Assembly (NCBI RefSeq): GCF_001905595.1
Contig: NZ_LIXI01000003.1
Span: 647,626 to 711,625, forward strand
Direction of reading: 5' to 3'
Length of the DNA: 64,000 nucleotides
DNA from: Streptomyces sp. CB00316
GTDB taxonomy: Bacteria > Actinomycetota > Actinomycetes > Streptomycetales > Streptomycetaceae
Numbering within the stretch: the first letter of the stretch is position 1; each line of letters starts with the position of its first letter. The translations under genes and the position numbers were made by a program. This document shows, piece after piece, positions 61,686 to 64,000 of the stretch. Below the pieces are notes generated by a model. It was not told where the DNA came from. It searched no databases and saw only the letters and a list, made by a program, of their open reading frames with translations.

Positions 61686-62594
61686 GTGACGGTTGATCAC
61701 CCCATGACTTCCTTTACGCACGAGGCATTCGGACGGGTCGGCATCTGGAGCAGCGCCCTGCACGGCGCGCGGACGGACGACGCGGGCAGGAAGGCGATCG
61801 CGGAGGCGGTCGCCGAGATCGAAGAGCTGGGGTACGGCACCCTCTGGATCGGCGGCAGCCCCTCACCCGACGACGCCGCAGCCGTCGTCGTCGCCACCCG
61901 TACGGTGACGGTGGCCACCGGCATCCTGAACATCTGGAGCCACACCGCCGAGGAGGTGGCCGCCCGGATCGCCGCTGTCGAAGAGGCCGCGCGCGGGCGC
62001 TTCGTCCTCGGCCTGGGCGTCAGCCACGGTCCGATGGTGCCGCAGTACGCCAAGCCGTACAGCGCGATGGTGGCCTACCTCGACGCGCTGGACGCGGCGA
62101 CCTTGTCCGTGGAGCCCGGAGAGCGGGTCCTGGCGGCGCTCGGCCCGAAGATGCTGAAGCTCGCGGCCGACCGGTCGCTGGGCGCACACCCCTATCTCGT
62201 CACCACCGGGCACACGGCCGAGGCCCGCGAGGCGCTCGGCCCAGACGCCCTGCTCGCCCCCGAGCTGACGGTCGTGCTCGACACCGACCTGGACCGCGCC
62301 CGCACCACCGCGCGGAACATGCTGGAGATGTACCTCCAGCTCCCCAACTACACCGACAACCTGCTGCGGCTGGGGTTCGCGGAGAGCGACTTCGAGGGCG
62401 GCGGCAGCGTCCGTCTCCTCGACGCCCTCTTCGCACTGGGCGACGCCGAGCACGTGAAGTCCCGGACCCGGGAGTACCTCGACGCGGGCGCCGACCATGT
62501 GGCGCTCCAGGTGCTCACCGCCGACGAGGGCGGCGCCGGACTGCCCCGGGCCCAGTGGCGGGAGCTGGCCGAGGCGTTCGGCGACGAGCTGTAG
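61686..62594 (+). CDS. LLM-class (F420-dependent, luciferase-like) oxidoreductase
   Basis: 302 residues from the GTG at 61686; TACTGT 6 bases before it is the spacing of a leaderless transcript. An ATG at 61704 is the alternative. The luciferase-like TIM barrel is clear: GRVGIWSSALHGARTDDAGRKAIAEAVAEIEELGYGTLWIGGSP, VTVATGILNIWSHTAEEVAARIAAVEEAARGRFVLGLGVSH and HPYLVTTGHTAEAREALGPDALLAPELTVVLD. It fits the TIGR03620-type F420 branch. Substrate unknown; such enzymes reduce or oxidise diverse metabolites with coenzyme F420. Confidence 0.82.
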   Translation: MTVDHPMTSFTHEAFGRVGIWSSALHGARTDDAGRKAIAEAVAEIEELGYGTLWIGGSPSPDDAAAVVVATRTVTVATGILNIWSHTAEEVAARIAAVEEAARGRFVLGLGVSHGPMVPQYAKPYSAMVAYLDALDAATLSVEPGERVLAALGPKMLKLAADRSLGAHPYLVTTGHTAEAREALGPDALLAPELTVVLDTDLDRARTTARNMLEMYLQLPNYTDNLLRLGFAESDFEGGGSVRLLDALFALGDAEHVKSRTREYLDAGADHVALQVLTADEGGAGLPRAQWRELAEAFGDEL

Positions 62595-62670
62595 AGAGAC
62601 TGCGGGAATATCCCGGTCGGCGGCCTTGTCCAAACAGGGTCCCCTTCACGCCGTCACCGCTGGGAGCATC

Positions 62671-63342
62671 GTGCCCGAGACCGCGCCCGTCACCTCCACC
62701 GTCCGTCCGGAACTGCCGGCGCTTCCCGCGCAGGCCGAGCGGCTGATCGAGCTGGGGGTCCATGAGCTCGCCGGACTGACCGCGACCGAGCTGCGCTCCT
62801 TCGCCCAGGCCGCCGAGGTCACCGAGGACGGCGAGCGCACCCTGCTCGCCGTCCACCCAGGCCGGGCCCCTGCCTCCGCGCTCGCCCCGCTGCTCCGTCG
62901 AGAGAGCAAGCCGGGCTTCGTCGTCACCGACATGCCCGATGTCGATCTCTTCACGCCGCTGGAAGACCTCGCCCTGCCGGATGCGCCCCTCTACCTCCTC
63001 ACCGGCATCGACCGCGGCGACCAGATGGCCAACTGGAGCCCCAACGAGGCACTGCCCGCCCTCGGTGAACAGGGGCGCACTCCGCTGGTGCTGACCGAGG
63101 GCATCCACTGGGTGCTCCAGCAGCCTGCCGCGCTGGAGCGCAACCACTGCTTCATGACGATCGGTTCGCGGCTCCGCAAGGCCAACGGTGCCCTGGACGC
63201 CCGCACCCCGGCCCTCTGGATCAGCAACGGGACCGGACGGGACGGCAGCGAGCGGCGGAACGCCCCGAAGGTGGGCTGGTGCTGGGCGGGCAACCGGCAC
63301 ACCTGGCTGGGCTTCGCCTCCGCGACAGGGCGCCGGCTCTGA
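62671..63342 (+). CDS. DUF5701-like protein
   Basis: 223 residues from the GTG at 62671 (GGGAG upstream). Features: AQAERLIELGVHELAGLTATELRSFAQ at the N-terminus and the central LYLLTGIDRGDQMANWSPNEALPALGEQGRTPLVLTEGIHWVLQQP, then CFMTIGSRLRKANGALDARTPALWISNGTGRDG...KVGWCWAGNRHTWLGFAS. This matches my memory of DUF5701, an actinobacterial family of unknown function. Stands alone. Confidence 0.75.
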   Translation: MPETAPVTSTVRPELPALPAQAERLIELGVHELAGLTATELRSFAQAAEVTEDGERTLLAVHPGRAPASALAPLLRRESKPGFVVTDMPDVDLFTPLEDLALPDAPLYLLTGIDRGDQMANWSPNEALPALGEQGRTPLVLTEGIHWVLQQPAALERNHCFMTIGSRLRKANGALDARTPALWISNGTGRDGSERRNAPKVGWCWAGNRHTWLGFASATGRRL

Positions 63343-63432
63343 GGAGGGCTTGAGGCCATGCGTCAGCCTTCGCAAGATTGTCCCGATTGTTTCTGAGATG
63401 TCGGGATCCCTAGGGTGTCGGCCTGCTGGGAC

Positions 63433-63880
63433 ATGCCCGTCCCGGGACGAGGGACAGGCGGCCGGGGCGGCAGCGGCGGCCAGGACGGAAGGAAGCCGCC
63501 ACCGGGGCAGGCGCAGCACCCGACGACGAGGCCGCCCGCAGACTGGGCGCGGAGCTGCGGGCGCTCCAACAGTGCTCCGGACGCACCTTGCGCGACCTGG
63601 AGACCCGCGTACCCCGCCCCTGGCCATGGCACCGCGTCACCCGCGGCGAGGATCTTCGTCAGCCGTGCCACCGGCGCCTGCCTGAGCCACGGTGGGAAAG
63701 GGCTGAGGTACATGGGCTGTTCAGGCTCCGCCACGTAGAAGTGGTCGTTCACCACCGGCCCGCCGACTCGGTCGAGGTCAGGAGCGTGGCCACCGGGGCA
63801 TGCCTGGACGACAGTGCCGCCCGCGGGCCTGCGAGCGCTGCCGTGCACCGGTACGAGCCGCCAGTAGTGGGGCTGACGGC
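63433..63880 (+). pseudogene. Decayed HTH-plus-ricin-lectin-like gene
   Basis: No single intact frame, but recognisable pieces in order. An XRE-like start, DDEAARRLGAELRALQQCSG then RTLRDLETRV, is read in one frame (63519-63608). A ricin-type beta-trefoil repeat, SRATGACLSHGGKGLRYMGC, is in the next frame (about 63661-63738) and ends at TAG where the repeat's Gln-x-Trp would be. A second repeat, VRSVATGACLDDSAARG, returns to the first frame, then GLRALPCTGT is in the other frame, again with TAG before Trp-Gly. Frame changes plus two in-frame stops indicate an inactivated regulator/lectin gene. The bases from 63343 to 63432 and 63881 to 64000 show nothing else. Confidence 0.5.
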
Positions 63881-64000
63881 TCGTACCGGACGGGCGGTCC
63901 TCCCGCGCACCGCGTCCGGGCGTGGAGGTCCTGGGCCGAAGGATCGCCTTCATGGATTCCTCGCGCCACCGTCCCAGCAGCTAGTAGTGCTTGGTCATGT

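Noticed and set aside
63363..63953. 196-codon minus-strand frame at the right edge
   Set aside because: No domain or ribosome binding site. The plus strand shows HTH and lectin remnants, so the minus frame is a shadow.

Overview
The window is a stretch of chromosome from a high-GC actinobacterium, almost certainly Streptomyces. The evidence is a strong G/C bias at third codon positions, frequent GTG starts, many GTGA/ATGA stop-start overlaps, several apparently leaderless starts, and gene families typical of the genus (Nur, CebR and DmdR1-type operators, a c-di-AMP riboswitch ahead of a LysM cell-wall hydrolase, and many small Streptomyces-only proteins). No tRNA, rRNA, CRISPR array, integrase or insertion sequence was seen. 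Most genes look like ordinary chromosomal genes. The exceptions are one gene split by a frameshift (12815-14136) and a decayed gene at the right edge (about 63433-63880).

Layout. 2-688 is the end of an acyl-CoA dehydrogenase. 820-5916 is a five-gene nickel-type ABC importer (nikABCDE) behind a near-consensus Nur box. 6170-19012 is mixed housekeeping and accessory content: a secreted phosphodiesterase, small proteins, a DNA-glycosylase-like gene, an FUSC-like membrane protein, a PHP hydrolase, a frameshifted HTH regulator, a PAS/GAF/SpoIIE phosphatase and a ferredoxin reductase. 19445-20485 is a riboswitch-controlled LysM hydrolase, and 20644-22293 a Tat-exported cholesterol oxidase. 24156-27744 is a phenolic-lipid locus (type III PKS, methyltransferase and flavin hydroxylase in the order of srsABC) with a divergent UbiA prenyltransferase. 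27903-34329 holds a drug exporter and mixed small genes, including a cold-shock gene.

34511-48377 is the centrepiece: a high-affinity (group 1h/5, atmospheric-H2 type) [NiFe]-hydrogenase locus. It has the small and large subunits, a NifU-like protein fused to a Rieske-like domain whose histidine ligands are replaced to give four cysteines, three poorly understood accessory proteins, a maturation protease, a 34-residue protein, a convergent PadR regulator, and a complete hypABFCDE set. Its nickel demand fits the Nur-controlled importer 30 kb away.

48429-49747 carries two candidate iron-responsive genes (a siderophore-interacting protein and a stand-alone MbtH). 49835-52407 includes nitrobindin, the tiny ribosomal protein bL37 and an AI-2E-type exporter. 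52524-56449 has a gamma-butyrolactone-receptor-like TetR, then an AurF-type diiron oxygenase paired with a ferredoxin-fused reductase behind a large palindrome. 57548-59008 is a WGR/beta-propeller protein. 59091-61423 is a CebR-controlled GH6 cellulase with FN3 and CBM modules. The window ends with a luciferase-like oxidoreductase, a DUF5701-type protein and the decayed gene. Family and DUF names are from memory of protein families; no database search was run.
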